64,000 nucleotides of DNA. It comes from Schistocerca nitens (Eukaryota > Arthropoda > Insecta > Orthoptera > Acrididae). The notes beneath the pieces are model-generated. The model saw nothing but the letters and a program-made list of their open reading frames with translations. It was not told the origin of the DNA and made no database searches. The stretch covers positions 546,769,602 through 546,833,601 of the forward strand of contig NC_064616.1 in NCBI RefSeq assembly GCF_023898315.1, read 5' to 3'. Position 1 is the stretch's first letter; every line of letters begins with the position of its first letter. Below are positions 22,451 to 31,868 of the stretch, in pieces. A program made the position numbers and the translations under genes.

Positions 22451-22769
22451 TATATTATGACTATTAAGGTAAATACATTGTTTGTTGTCTATTAAAATCT
22501 ATCATTTGCTAACTATGCCTATCAGTAGTTAGTGCCTTCCGTAGTTTGAATCTTTTATTTAGCTGGCAGTAGTGGCGCTCGCTGTATTGCTGTAGTTCGA
22601 GTAACGAAGATTTTTGTGAGGTAAGTGATTTGTGAAAGGTATAGGTTAATGTTAGTCAGGGCCATTCTTTTGTAGGGATTATTGAAAGTCAGATTACGTT
22701 GCGCTAAAAATATTGTGTGTCAGTTGAAGCACAGTCACGTATAATTGTTCAAAGGGGACGTTTCACTGG

Positions 22770-23440
22770 TATTGTTAACAGCCGTGGCTATCTAGTCGAT
22801 TCTAAACTAACATCGGAACTTCTCAAGACACACCTTATAAATCAGATATTCCTGTACACAATCTTAACGAACAATAATTAACACTTGGAAAACGAAAGTG
22901 TCACAACTGATAGCCACCACGAGCCCCGAGTTACACGATAATTACAATGACAGTATTAACAAGAATTCACTTCTAATACACTAGTAAATTAAACCACCTA
23001 ATGACTAACGTTTATCAACACAGCAGAAGTATTAGATGTAGGAGTATTGAAGTTGACCTACCAAATCAATCCCATCCTGGCTACGCATATAGGATCGTAT
23101 TACTCCTGTAAGGAAGCTCAATAATCTTCTACCTTCTCCGTCTTCATTCTCAACTCTAAGACATCTCCTCACGCAGAGTAAGTCATGAATCCAGGTAATC
23201 ACTAGGTAGTACAAAACCCAAAGCAGTGTTATTCGCCATATAATTACTTTAGAGAGCCAGAACTACTTGTATACGCCCATCGGGACACCACTGTGTTGCA
23301 GCGCCGGCCTCTGCCATCAAACTTAGCACTAGCTGCGTACACCTTCCCTTCTTTACGACTCCCGATGGCGCTACCAGGGCGGGTCAAGGAGGGGATAATT
23401 GGAGAATGTTCCACTCGTCGGCACAGCATGATACGCGTCT
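22770..23440. other. No recognisable feature
   Basis: No family motif. A GC-richer stretch at 23280-23420 has short open frames on both strands without known domains. Confidence 0.3.
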
Positions 23441-23454
23441 CAATGAATTATCTC

Positions 23455-24680
23455 CGTGATCGAACAGTCCACGGGTGTACTGCCAGTCCATAGGGTCCAA
23501 CGGGCACAATATTTTGGAGATCAGACATGTTGCTATCGTCAGGTGCGCAGACGACCTGAGCTCCTGAGGGCGGGCGGCCGTCTTAAATCCCCTCTCCTCG
23601 AGAGGTGTTCTCCCCGCGGTCCGTGCCCGCGTCAGCGATCGGTGAGACGCTGGCGTCGGCGTCGTGGTGGCGTCGGTGTAATCACCTCGTCCACCATAGT
23701 CGCCCGTTCCTTTCCTTTGCTGAGCGTCTTTTCAATTAGACTCACTGCTGCAGATCCATGCCCTGGTGAGGTTGTAGCCGAAATCTCGGTTGATGAGTCC
23801 GTCCCTGGTACGAATTTCGATAGCCCCTCTAACGACATGGTCCCAGTATTTAAATGTCAGTGCCAAGACTCTGGTATGTTGGTAGTCCATTCCGTGATTT
23901 TCTGACAAACAGTGCTCTGCGACCGCCGACTTGTTGGGGTACCCAAGTGGAGTGTGCCTGTGATGTTCTTAGCAATGGTATTCGATGGTTGGCACTGTCT
24001 GTCCAATATAAGTCTTCACACATTGACTCATAATCTATTATATGCCGGCCTTCCGCAAAACCGAGATCGTCAACACTTCCCAATAATGCTCGCGTTTTAT
24101 TTGGTGGGCAGAAGACAGTTCCTACTCGGTGTTTCCTCAATATTCGTCCTATTTTCCCTGACAGTGTGCCAGTATACGGTATATAGGCGGTGCCTATCTC
24201 TTTCTTCGTGATTTCTTCGATCTCCACACGCTGTACTGTGGAGGTGGGGCGGAGAGCGAGTCTGATCTGACATTCCGAGTACCCGTTTTTCCAGAATACA
24301 GTTTTGAGGTATTACAGCTCTTGGAGCGTCAGAAATAGTGCACGCCCTGTGCACCAGTGTTCTTAGCACCCCATTCCTCTGCGCAGGGCGGTGGCAGCTA
24401 TCCGCTTGCAAATACATGTCGGTGTGCGTTTTCTTCCTGTATACCCCATGGCTCAAGGTGCCATTTGTCTCACCGACCGCTGACGTACGGGAGCGGACCG
24501 CGAAGAGAACACCTCTAGAGGGGAGGGGATTTAAGATGGCCGCCCGCCCTCAGGAGCTCAGTTTGTCAGCGCGACATGTCTAATTGCCGAAATATTGTGC
24601 CTGTTGAACACTATGGACTGGCACTATGCCTGTGGACTGTTTGAGCATGAAATATGCCTGGAGAAAATGAAGAATCATAT
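23455..24680 (-). mobile_element. Penelope-like element fragment with inverted flanking repeats
   Basis: The ends 23455-23660 and 24465-24680 are inverted copies of one another: CTCCTGAGGGCGGGCGGCC, TTAAATCCCCT and AGAGGTGTTCTC occur forward in the left arm and as reverse complement in the right. Between them lies a minus-strand coding remnant ending in a GIY-YIG nuclease. Penelope-like elements are known for LTR-like repeats in direct or inverted arrangement. The large reverse transcriptase domain is mostly missing. Confidence 0.85.
23830..24456 (-). pseudogene. Penelope-like RT C-terminus and GIY-YIG endonuclease relic
   Basis: From 24456 a frame with QADSCHRPAQRNGVLRTLVH and ISDAPRA corresponds to the region after the RT palm. 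From 24227 the second frame gives MEIEEITKKEIGTAYIPYTG, SGKIGRILRKHRVGTVFCPP and NKTRALLGSV. This is the linker before the nuclease. A third frame then carries VKTYIGQTVPTIEYHC, RHTPLGYPNKSAVAEHCLSE, matching the Y-IGQT, R..EH and A-EH elements of GIY-YIG nucleases that nick the target for priming. The GIY triplet is followed by stops. At least two frameshifts; inactive. Confidence 0.85.
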
Positions 24681-24689
24681 CTCCGTGAT

Positions 24690-25650
24690 GTTCAGGTACT
24701 CCCACGGCCAGAAATTTACCCAAGGCTCTCTGCTATAGAACGTGAGCTGGATCAGTTCTGACGTCAAAGCAGTCACAGCGCCAGCATCAAGGACAGTAAG
24801 AGGCAGCTACAACAGCTGTGGGCCAGTTTGTCTGAGGAAAGCTCTCTGCAAGACATGTACCTGGAGTAAAAAAAGAAATTTACAATGTTACTAAAAGGAA
24901 GGAATTCATTTTGCATGGACTCGGTAAACTTTGTTATTAGTGGAAAATGTGTCCTTTGACATAATGTCATAAACATTGAGATCCATTTAGAAATTTAAAA
25001 CAGTTTTTATGATGACATGTTCAATGAAAAATCTTGCTTTTGAGTTGAGTATAATCTACTGTAGACCTGTAAACTACGTTGTACATTAGTGACATGTTCA
25101 AACTATGCCTTACAATTTGCAAGTTAATAAGGAAACTCACAGGTAAAATCTAGTAAGTTACTACAAAGATTTCTACATAAATTTAAAACTACAACAAATT
25201 TTAAGTCTCGTTTGTCTCGAATCAGAAAATTTCTCGAGTCCCACTAAAATCATATTTTTGCTTCAGTTTAAACATTCTGTTAACATATTGATGAAATATG
25301 CACGAGTTAGTTCTGAGATGAATGCTACACTACGACCGCTGGGGAACATGTTCCTAGCGCTACATGTGATGACCGCACAAACTACTTTGTAATATGACAT
25401 GTAGTGGTGGGTCTCATTTGAGAGTAGTTCTTAGACGCCAACACGAACTTAGAGGGCAGAGAAGAGAAAGAGCTGTCTGAAAAGTCATCTGCGCGTGAGC
25501 GATCTTTGTACAGCATAGGTTACATGATAGCAGCAACATTTATAATATTCCAGAGTCTTTCACTGGGTAGATATTTCTTTATTGTCTTGATGTTGTATTG
25601 TAAATTGTCTTGTTCTTATTATAATCTAAAAGAAGGCAGCACTGTAATCT
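24690..25650. other. No recognisable gene; part of an old duplicated segment
   Basis: From about 25400 the sequence shows diverged similarity to 28690 onward. Otherwise AT-rich without assigned content. Confidence 0.35.
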
Positions 25651-26480
25651 CATTACCTTTCATAAAGATCAGTGATGCTGTTTTCTGTTATTTCTCCATT
25701 GAACATAGGGTAATATTTATCGCGTAATTGAAGGACAGTCAGTCTTTTATTCCTACGGGCCTTTTTTTCATCACTGTAAGTAATAAAATTATCTAAGCCC
25801 CTACAGGTTCCACAGTAATGGTGTTTTATAACATAGGGAAATAATTTTACATTATAAAATTTATATGTAACAGTTATGGAAACTTCATAGATATAATAAT
25901 AATTACTTACTAAATACTTTATGTCAAAATTTTTTTGAAAACTAATGAAAACGTATAAAGACAAGTCGTTATTTGAAGCTGTTGCTAAGAAATTCGGAAA
26001 TTGTTTGACTGATTTACTTGAAACTTTTACACAAACTCTAATGAACATCCAGACGGATATAAGCTATATAATATTTCAGAATGTGTAATACACAAACGTA
26101 AATAAAATATAAATAATATAAATATATATATGCGAAATGTATGAAGGTGGAATGTAGATACAGAAAATCTCAACAAATTTTGTGCCAGCTTAGTTCAAAA
26201 TTTTAGACTACACTCTAATGAATATCAGGACAGAAATAGGCTGTATCTTGTTTTAATATGTGTAACATATAATGTGGAAACCATGTTTGGATGACTCAGT
26301 ACATTATTAAGTGACAATTGTAATAATTTTTGTTTTAAAAATAGAGCATCACGCTGTACATCATTGTGCTGTACCAGTAGGTGGTGAGTTTTAATGTAAT
26401 TGTAATTGATGTGGGAGGACAGTCGAATCTTAGTACATTCTGGGAATAGAATGTAGCAGCATCTGACACAGTACGTCACA
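25400..26480. repeat. Old diverged duplication, copy 1 (partner 28690-29600)
   Basis: Landmarks occur in the same order and orientation in both places: a GAAAGAGCTGTCTGAAAA / GAAAAATTATCTGTGTG segment with GATCTTTGT, then CTTTCATAAAGATCA (25658 and 28980), then TTATTAAGTGACAATTGTAA (26306) against TTATTAACTGACAATGGTAA (29499). Identity looks low, so this is an old event or an old repeat family. Confidence 0.45.
25657..25773 (-). CDS. Candidate internal exon, unrecognised protein
   Basis: Minus strand: acceptor TTTTATTACTTACAG immediately before the exon, donor GTAATG immediately after GAAAG. The 117-bp interval is open, with the same phase at both ends (it starts on the third base of a codon and ends after two bases), so it could be included or skipped without a frame change. 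It encodes DEKKARRNKRLTVLQLRDK, YYPMFNGEITENSITDLYE, a charged segment with no motif I recognise. The diverged duplicate near 28980-29040 has lost the donor (GATACT) and the frame. It may be a true exon of a host gene, an exon of an old element, or chance. Confidence 0.3.
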
Positions 26481-26879
26481 GACTTTTAAACTACACCTAG
26501 ACGACAGGAAGTAGAATCCGGTCGAGATCTTCGATTTTGGTAAAGTAAATAATCAGCGCATTTCATTTTGAATGTGTGTTTTCTCCTGGAAGAGTAAGAG
26601 TTATCTGAAGGCAGGAAACCTCGATCGGCCTTTTATGTTCATTGCCTGGCTGTCACATGTTGTTAGGCGGCAGGTGACAGCACATTCATAACGGCGTAAC
26701 TCGGGATACAGAGTAGCCAAGGAGATGTGACTGGCAGTAGGAGACTAGGCGAGAATTCTGCAGCCCTCGCTACTGTTAGTTGGATCTATCATGAGTCTCT
26801 GTCTCGAAAGCCTAAGACAAGCGTAACTTTTACAGCAATAAATTCTCAGCTGTATATCGCTGTCTTCATATAAATGTAA
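25774..26879. other. No recognisable feature
   Basis: AT-rich with a TATATA-rich stretch at 26110-26135. Upstream of the candidate exon on the minus strand it would be intron. Nothing else could be supported. Confidence 0.3.
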
Positions 26880-26913
26880 ACAATCCTGCTTGCCTATCAG
26901 TGTAACAGAACTT

Positions 26914-28090
26914 GACGAGTTCACCACTTAGTGCAACCAGTGGTTCCTTCGTATCAACCCCTCCACAACCAAAGCAATCGTCATAGGCCGCAACACGCTC
27001 TCCTTCCATCTCAATGATCTCTACGTAACCACTTATGATCGTCCCATCCAGCTCATCCCCACCCTGAGATACCTTGGCCTCAACATCGACCGTGACCTTA
27101 CCTGGACCCCTCATCTCCTGACCATCCAGCAGAAAGCCGATTCCCCCCCCCGACCTCTTGAAACTCCTTTCAGGCAGGACATGAGGATTGCATCCTTCCA
27201 CCATCCTCCACACCTAGAAATCCCTCATCTGTCCTATCCTCCGCCCTCCCCTCCCCCCCCCCCCCCCAATTTTATGAGGCCCTCCAAATCCTGGTATGCC
27301 ACGTGCTCCATCTTATCATACGTATCCAACTTCTGTCCCCCACGATTCATGTATGACCTCATCCCCTTCACCCACCTCCTACCTTTTCCTCCAACATAGG
27401 CCAGCCGGTGTGGCCGTGTGGTTCTAGGCGCTTCAGTCTGGAACTGCGTGACCGTTATGGTTGCAGGTTCGAATCCTGCGTCAGGCATGGATGTGTGTGA
27501 TGTCCTTAGGTTAGTTAGGTTTAAGTAGTTCTAAGTTCTAGGGGACTGATGACCACAGATGTTAAGTCGCATAGTGCTCAGAGACATTTGAAACATTTTG
27601 AATCTCCAACATATCCGCATCCTTTACACTGTCCACAGGCTAGATCCCTACCACCCACTACTGGTGTCCTCCTTCCTCTCAGCCCACAGCCCGTTATTGC
27701 GCCTATATCACTTTATCTCTCCCTCTCATCACCTTCACACCCTCCACGTCCTTCATCATGGCAATTTCCAGCATCTCCCCCTCCCGGATGATGAACTTCA
27801 CTGTGACCCCTACCCTTCCTACCAACCGTAGCCTGGCCTTGTCGGCTGCGTTCCCAGGACCCCCAATTTTCCTCTTCCCTCCTTACCCCAGAGTGATTTT
27901 TCCTCCTTCCCCCCTCCTGAATCTCCGCAGCCCCTCTTCGGCAGTCTCTCTCCGCCATCCTTCCCTCCCTGACCCCCTTCGGCGTTCCCCCCACCTGTCT
28001 CACCATCTCTACCTCCATCTAGCACCGCCAATCCTCCTTTCTTCCCTTCTCCCTCGTCTCCGTACCCCTGGCAGATACTTTCAGTTTGTT
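26914..28090 (+). pseudogene. LINE reverse transcriptase C-terminal relic
   Basis: From 26914: LDEFTT, a stop, CNQWFLRINPSTTKAIVIGR, then RYLGLNIDRDLTWTPHLLTI, the thumb-side segment after the catalytic palm shared by Jockey/I/CR1-like RTs. After the first poly-C run the frame shifts. Pieces after the SINE include RILYTVHRLDPYHPLLVSSF and HHGNFQHLPLPDDE, then Pro-rich sequence (27758-28090). The palm with the FADD motif is absent because of 5' truncation. Clade assignment is uncertain. Confidence 0.7.
27399..27603 (+). mobile_element. tRNA-derived SINE inside the C-rich LINE
   Basis: 10-bp target duplication CTCCAACATA (27389-27398 and 27604-27613). B box GGTTCGAATCC, then TGCGTCAGGCATGG, TTAGGTTAGTTAGG and GGGGACTGATGACC are intact. 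The host LINE reading frame is cut by it, so it is younger than the LINE. Confidence 0.95.
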
Positions 28091-28689
28091 CATCACCGTC
28101 AGTGTTCTACATCAGTGTTGTGTTTGGTGCTGTTCTCCAGTGACATCAAGAGCTATGATTTTAACTGTGTGTTGGACTTGTGCATAGTGTTATGTCAGTG
28201 TTGGTTATGTGCTCTGCCGCCTATAGCAAGTCTTATGCTCTGGCTGTATTTCACCATGTGTTTCTTTTAGTCGTCACACTGTGTGGTTTTTTGTGTACGC
28301 TTTTTAGATTTTTAACACCATTTTTACAGTCACCCCCTTTTTATGCTATTTTCCATTATGTTTCCCCTTTTATATGCCAGTTTCGCCATATTTCCCCCTT
28401 TATGTTGTTTTCAATGTCTCCCTGTTCTGTACTGTCTCCCCCATATGGCGGACTGAAATTCAATAAAGGAAAAGAAACCTGTCAGTGGAAAGGGGATAAA
28501 GCTTCGAGAACTGAAATTCTTAGGTTCATCAGGTGTGTCTAGTCGAATTATATGTAAAAGACGTTCTCCCACCATTAATTATTAAGATACCAGTATCTGT
28601 GTTTTAATGTTATCCTAATTTCTAGATATTCTTATCTAACAGGAATTGTTTTTAAAGTGAAATACACACATGTTCCTGGAACATGGTCA

Positions 28690-29600
28690 CCTCAGAGGAT
28701 AGTGGATTTTTTAAAAAGTGATGTAGTTCTATAGGATCTCATACGTTTGTGAGGAAATCTGTACACAGTATTGAAAGTATAGAGCAGAGCTACAAACGGA
28801 CTGAAAAATTATCTGTGTGTGAAAGATCTTTGTTTAGCGGATGTCATATTTTATATAAAATACTCCAGTTACTTTCCCAAACGCAACGTGGCGAAGTTGG
28901 TCCATATTTCGGTTATTTTGTGTTGAAAAATTCGCCTCCTTCTTATTAGTCGAAAAGAATGCAACGCGTTTGTCTCAGTATCTTTCATAAAGATCAACGA
29001 TGATGTTTGACTTTGATTTGTTACATCGAATATACCTTCAATGTAAAGATCAATTCAATACTACGTAACAACTCTACGGCTACAGAGGCAATTATCAACA
29101 TTATTCAGCACACAGAGACCTCGTTAAAGTTATTGTAAACTATTCTGCGAGTTCACAGTAATTCTATACGATTTTTCCATTCCAGGTTGAATCTAAAGCA
29201 TTCGTAATAGTACAATTACAGATTTGAATAATTGCAACTTTCATTCTTTTATGACACTAAATTATTTTGACTGTTCGACACTAGAGGTTTTGGGGAATTG
29301 ATGGAGTATGTAATTACTGCAATTGACTCAGAAATACTGACTTAAAATCTTAGTAAGTTCATTAAATGTAAATGATTTAAACCAAAATTTTAGACAGGTG
29401 ATTCCTCACATTTAGCATAACTAACGATACCACAGTTTCACAGCAATATTTTCAACGAGAGAACAATTTTTCGTGTAGAAGCGACAGGGTCCTATGTATT
29501 ATTAACTGACAATGGTAACCGTTTTCATTTTCGAAAATAGACCGTCACACTGAACAGTATTCTCTTGTACGACCACTTGAAAGATTCTAACAGAATTATT
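28690..29600. repeat. Old diverged duplication, copy 2
   Basis: Partner of 25400-26480. The position equivalent to the candidate exon (28980-29040) keeps CTTTCATAAAGATCA but has no open exon or donor. No other content is recognisable up to the Tc1 relic at about 29790. Confidence 0.4.
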
Positions 29601-29789
29601 GATGTCTCATACTTCCACATACACGCTACAAGCCAGTTTACAGTGGATGGCTCAGGATACATTGTACCATTGTTTATTCGCCTATTGAGAAAGGAGAAAT
29701 AATGTTTGTCTGTATGCCTTTCAACACATCCAAACCCTGTTGTCTTATTTTCATGATACCCATGAGGGAGCCAGAGATATTTTTCCAAA

Positions 29790-30401
29790 CGACACCTCTC
29801 TTATTGTAAGGAACGTAATCACTGGACGATTGAACAATGGAAAAACGTTGTGTGGAGTGACGAATCACGGCACACAATGAGGCAATCCGATGGCAGGGTG
29901 TGGGTATGATGAACACCAGGCGAACGTCATCTGCCAGCGTGTTTAGCGCCAACAGTAAAATTCGGAGGCGGTGGTGTGATGGAGTAGTCATGTTATTCAT
30001 GGAGGGGGCATCCACCCCTTATTGTTTTGCGTGGCACTATCACAGCACAGGTCTATATTAATGTTTTAATCACCTTCTTGCTTCCAATGTTGAAGAGCAT
30101 TTCGGGGATGTCGATTGCATCTTCCAACCTTTGCGATGTTTTGGAACGCCGACTTCGTGCCACGCCTCACCGACCAACATCGATACCTCTCCTCAGTGCA
30201 GCACTCCATGAAGAATAGGCTGCCATTCCCCAAGAAACCTTCCAGCACCTGATTGAACGTATGCCTGCGAGAGTAGATGCTGTCATCAAGCCTAATGGAA
30301 GGCCTACACCATATTGAATTCCAGCATTACCGATGGAGGGTGCCATGAACTTGTAAGTCATTTTCAGCCAGGTGTCCGGATACTGTTTGTCACATAGTGT
30401 A
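29790..30401 (+). pseudogene. Tc1-like element relic with 3' terminal repeat
   Basis: The plus frame gives HWTIEQWKNVVWSDES (first catalytic Asp), SDGRVWV with a following stop, PACLAPTVKFGGGGVME and PPLIVLRGTITAQVY. Then, after an internal loss of the second Asp region, LCDVLERRLRATPHRPTS and LLSAALHEE, AAIPQETFQHLIERMPA with a regular C-terminal end. The right end GGTGTCCGGATACTG...CACATAGTGTA is a Tc1 terminal repeat next to TA (30400-30401). The left end and N-terminus are missing. The Glu of the triad would lie just before LCDVL and is also lost. Confidence 0.85.
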
Positions 30402-30559
30402 TATTCAATGTGTTTGTAATCCTACTCTCATGTTCAGAAAAAACAGAACATTTTCAACGACTAGAGATAGAACGTTCATATTCAGAGGATATATATAGTA
30501 GCATGTTCTGCAAATACTATGAGCATTTCGGTCACCTCGGTTGAGCATGTGTCCTGTTA

Positions 30560-31632
30560 CCTAGTAGGCACAGGGTCCTCCATGGTCCCTGATAACTTGT
30601 ACCTTGCCTGATGGCAATGACGCGCAAAAGGCGAAAATGGAGTCCTGTAGTATAGCCATCAATGCTGAATTCACCTTATTCCAGAGTTCATCTGTGGTGA
30701 TTAGCAATGGGTCACAGCACTCTACCTATCGTTTCACTATATTTCATTCATTTTCAATAGGTAACAAGCAAGAGGCTGACATAGTGTGACACCAAAAAGG
30801 TATTTGTTCCTGCAGCAACACGTGGTCGTACATTGTCTTTCTGAAAAATGGCGTCTGATGTGTTGCGAGGAAAGTGTATGGCTACAGGTTCAAATGGTTC
30901 AAATGGCTCTGAGCACTATGGGACTTAACATCTATGGTCATCAGTCCCCTAGAACTTAGAACTACTTAAACCTAACTAACCTAAGGACAGCACACAACAC
31001 CCAGCCATCACGAGGCAGAGAAAATCCCTGACCCCGCCGGGAATCGAACCCGGGAACCCGGGCGTGGGAAGCGAGAACGCTACCGCACGACCACGAGATG
31101 CGGGCATATGGCTACAGGTCACAGGATGGAATTCACGTAGGTCACACTGGTCACAGTGCCCTCAACACGCATCAACCGAACCAAAATGCGGCTATCACTT
31201 TCAAAGAAAGAGAATCCGGATTCGCCGAAAACATCATCTGATGCCATTCGTGTTCCCAGTGACGTCGTTCCTTACATCGTTACCGCTTAGCATGTTTATG
31301 CACATTCGTCAAAGGTAGGCGGAGGGGGTGGAAGACGCGCACCTAACCCATGCCGACGGACTGTCACTTCTGGTAGCGTACGATATCTTACACTGTTCCA
31401 CTGTTGCGACGCAGCCAAGGGCGCACGTCTGGGTTGTGCAACCTCATCCATCTCGTCGTGTTCTGTCTTCCGTGAACCATTCTGCATACACCTGTTGCAT
31501 TGCCGAAACACTTGGTCCCACATGAGCAGTCATTTCCCGAATGGATGCATTACATTCTCTCACGCCAATAATGCGCCCTCTTTCAAATTCACTGATTTGA
31601 CGGTACGGTTCGTGCTTAATTCTGCGAGACAT
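30560..31632 (-). pseudogene. Tc1-like transposase relic, distinct family
   Basis: Start codon at 31632: MSRRIKHEPYRQISEFERGR and IIGVRECNASIREMTAHVG form the N-terminal helix-turn-helix, followed by VYAEWFTEDRTRR. After the SINE the C-terminal part reads TTDELWNKVNSALMAILQDS and later IRDHGGPCAY, a stop. The middle (31130-31400) is too degraded to place the catalytic residues. The protein would have moved its own element by the DDE mechanism; it is now inactive. Confidence 0.8.
30890..31106 (-). mobile_element. SINE with Gly-tRNA-like head
   Basis: A perfect 13-bp target duplication TATGGCTACAGGT flanks it (30877-30889 and 31107-31119). On the minus strand the head reads GGTAGCGTTCTCGCTTCCCA and GGGTTCGATTCCCGG, close to tRNA-Gly with a CCC anticodon in a T-T-C-C-C-A-C loop. 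The body (TTAGGTTAGTTAGG, GGGGACTGATGACC, CATAGTGCTCAGAGCC) is shared with the common SINE family, so the two differ mainly in their heads. Confidence 0.95.
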
Positions 31633-31868
31633 CCTGCACGTCTGCTCAAATCACACTGATCCATTACCTTCAGATTATAGCGACAATGAGAGCCGCAGAC
31701 ATATTTTACCGGTAGGTGGTGTTGCGCCACGGTATCGATGTTGACCTTGAACCCACCGGCCGACATATTTTAAATGCTAATCACTTCTGCCAAACGTACT
31801 AATGTACATGTACTGTGAAAATGAGCGTCATATCTCGAGTGGTTCAAGGTGTTCTGTTTTTTCTGAAC

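Larger units (their letters stand above)
21420..22765. mobile_element. Probable solo LTR (about 557 bp) split by a mariner element
   Basis: Without the mariner insert at 21664-22450 this sequence starts TGTAAGTAGGC and ends GGGGACGTTTCA, that is TG...CA as LTRs do. It is flanked by the 4-bp repeat CTGG (21416-21419 and 22766-22769), the target-duplication length of many Gypsy elements. No internal retroviral genes adjoin, so it is most likely a solo LTR left by recombination. The internal sequence is GC-moderate and non-coding. Strand cannot be fixed from the sequence alone. Confidence 0.65.
26880..28475 (+). mobile_element. LINE 3' portion, C-rich coding strand, with nested SINE
   Basis: A 5'-truncated non-LTR retrotransposon with the reverse transcriptase end and a C-terminal domain. 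The coding strand is unusually C-rich, with poly-C runs at 27147-27157 and 27249-27266 that cause frameshifts. The coding remnant breaks up near 28080, followed by a T-rich 3' region and a possible polyadenylation signal AATAAAGG at about 28463. There is no clear target duplication. The SINE at 27399-27603 divides it. Confidence 0.75.
30432..31868 (-). mobile_element. Decayed Tc1-like element with SINE insertion
   Basis: Terminal inverted repeats GTTCAGAAAAAACAGAAC (30432-30449) and its perfect complement (31851-31868), with further similarity inward (GAGATA, CGTTCAT). Without the SINE it is about 1.2 kb. The expected TA duplications are not evident (AT and TT flanks). The coding strand is minus. 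It lies only 31 bp from the Tc1 relic ending at 30401, which belongs to a different family. Confidence 0.8.

Noticed and set aside
23632-23838. 68-residue minus frame overlapping the left Penelope repeat
   Set aside because: Runs into the repeat arm and has no motif; treated as chance.
27160-28090. Pro-rich 'collagen-like' host protein on the plus strand
   Set aside because: The reading frame follows a LINE RT and changes at poly-C runs; the proline comes from C-rich composition.
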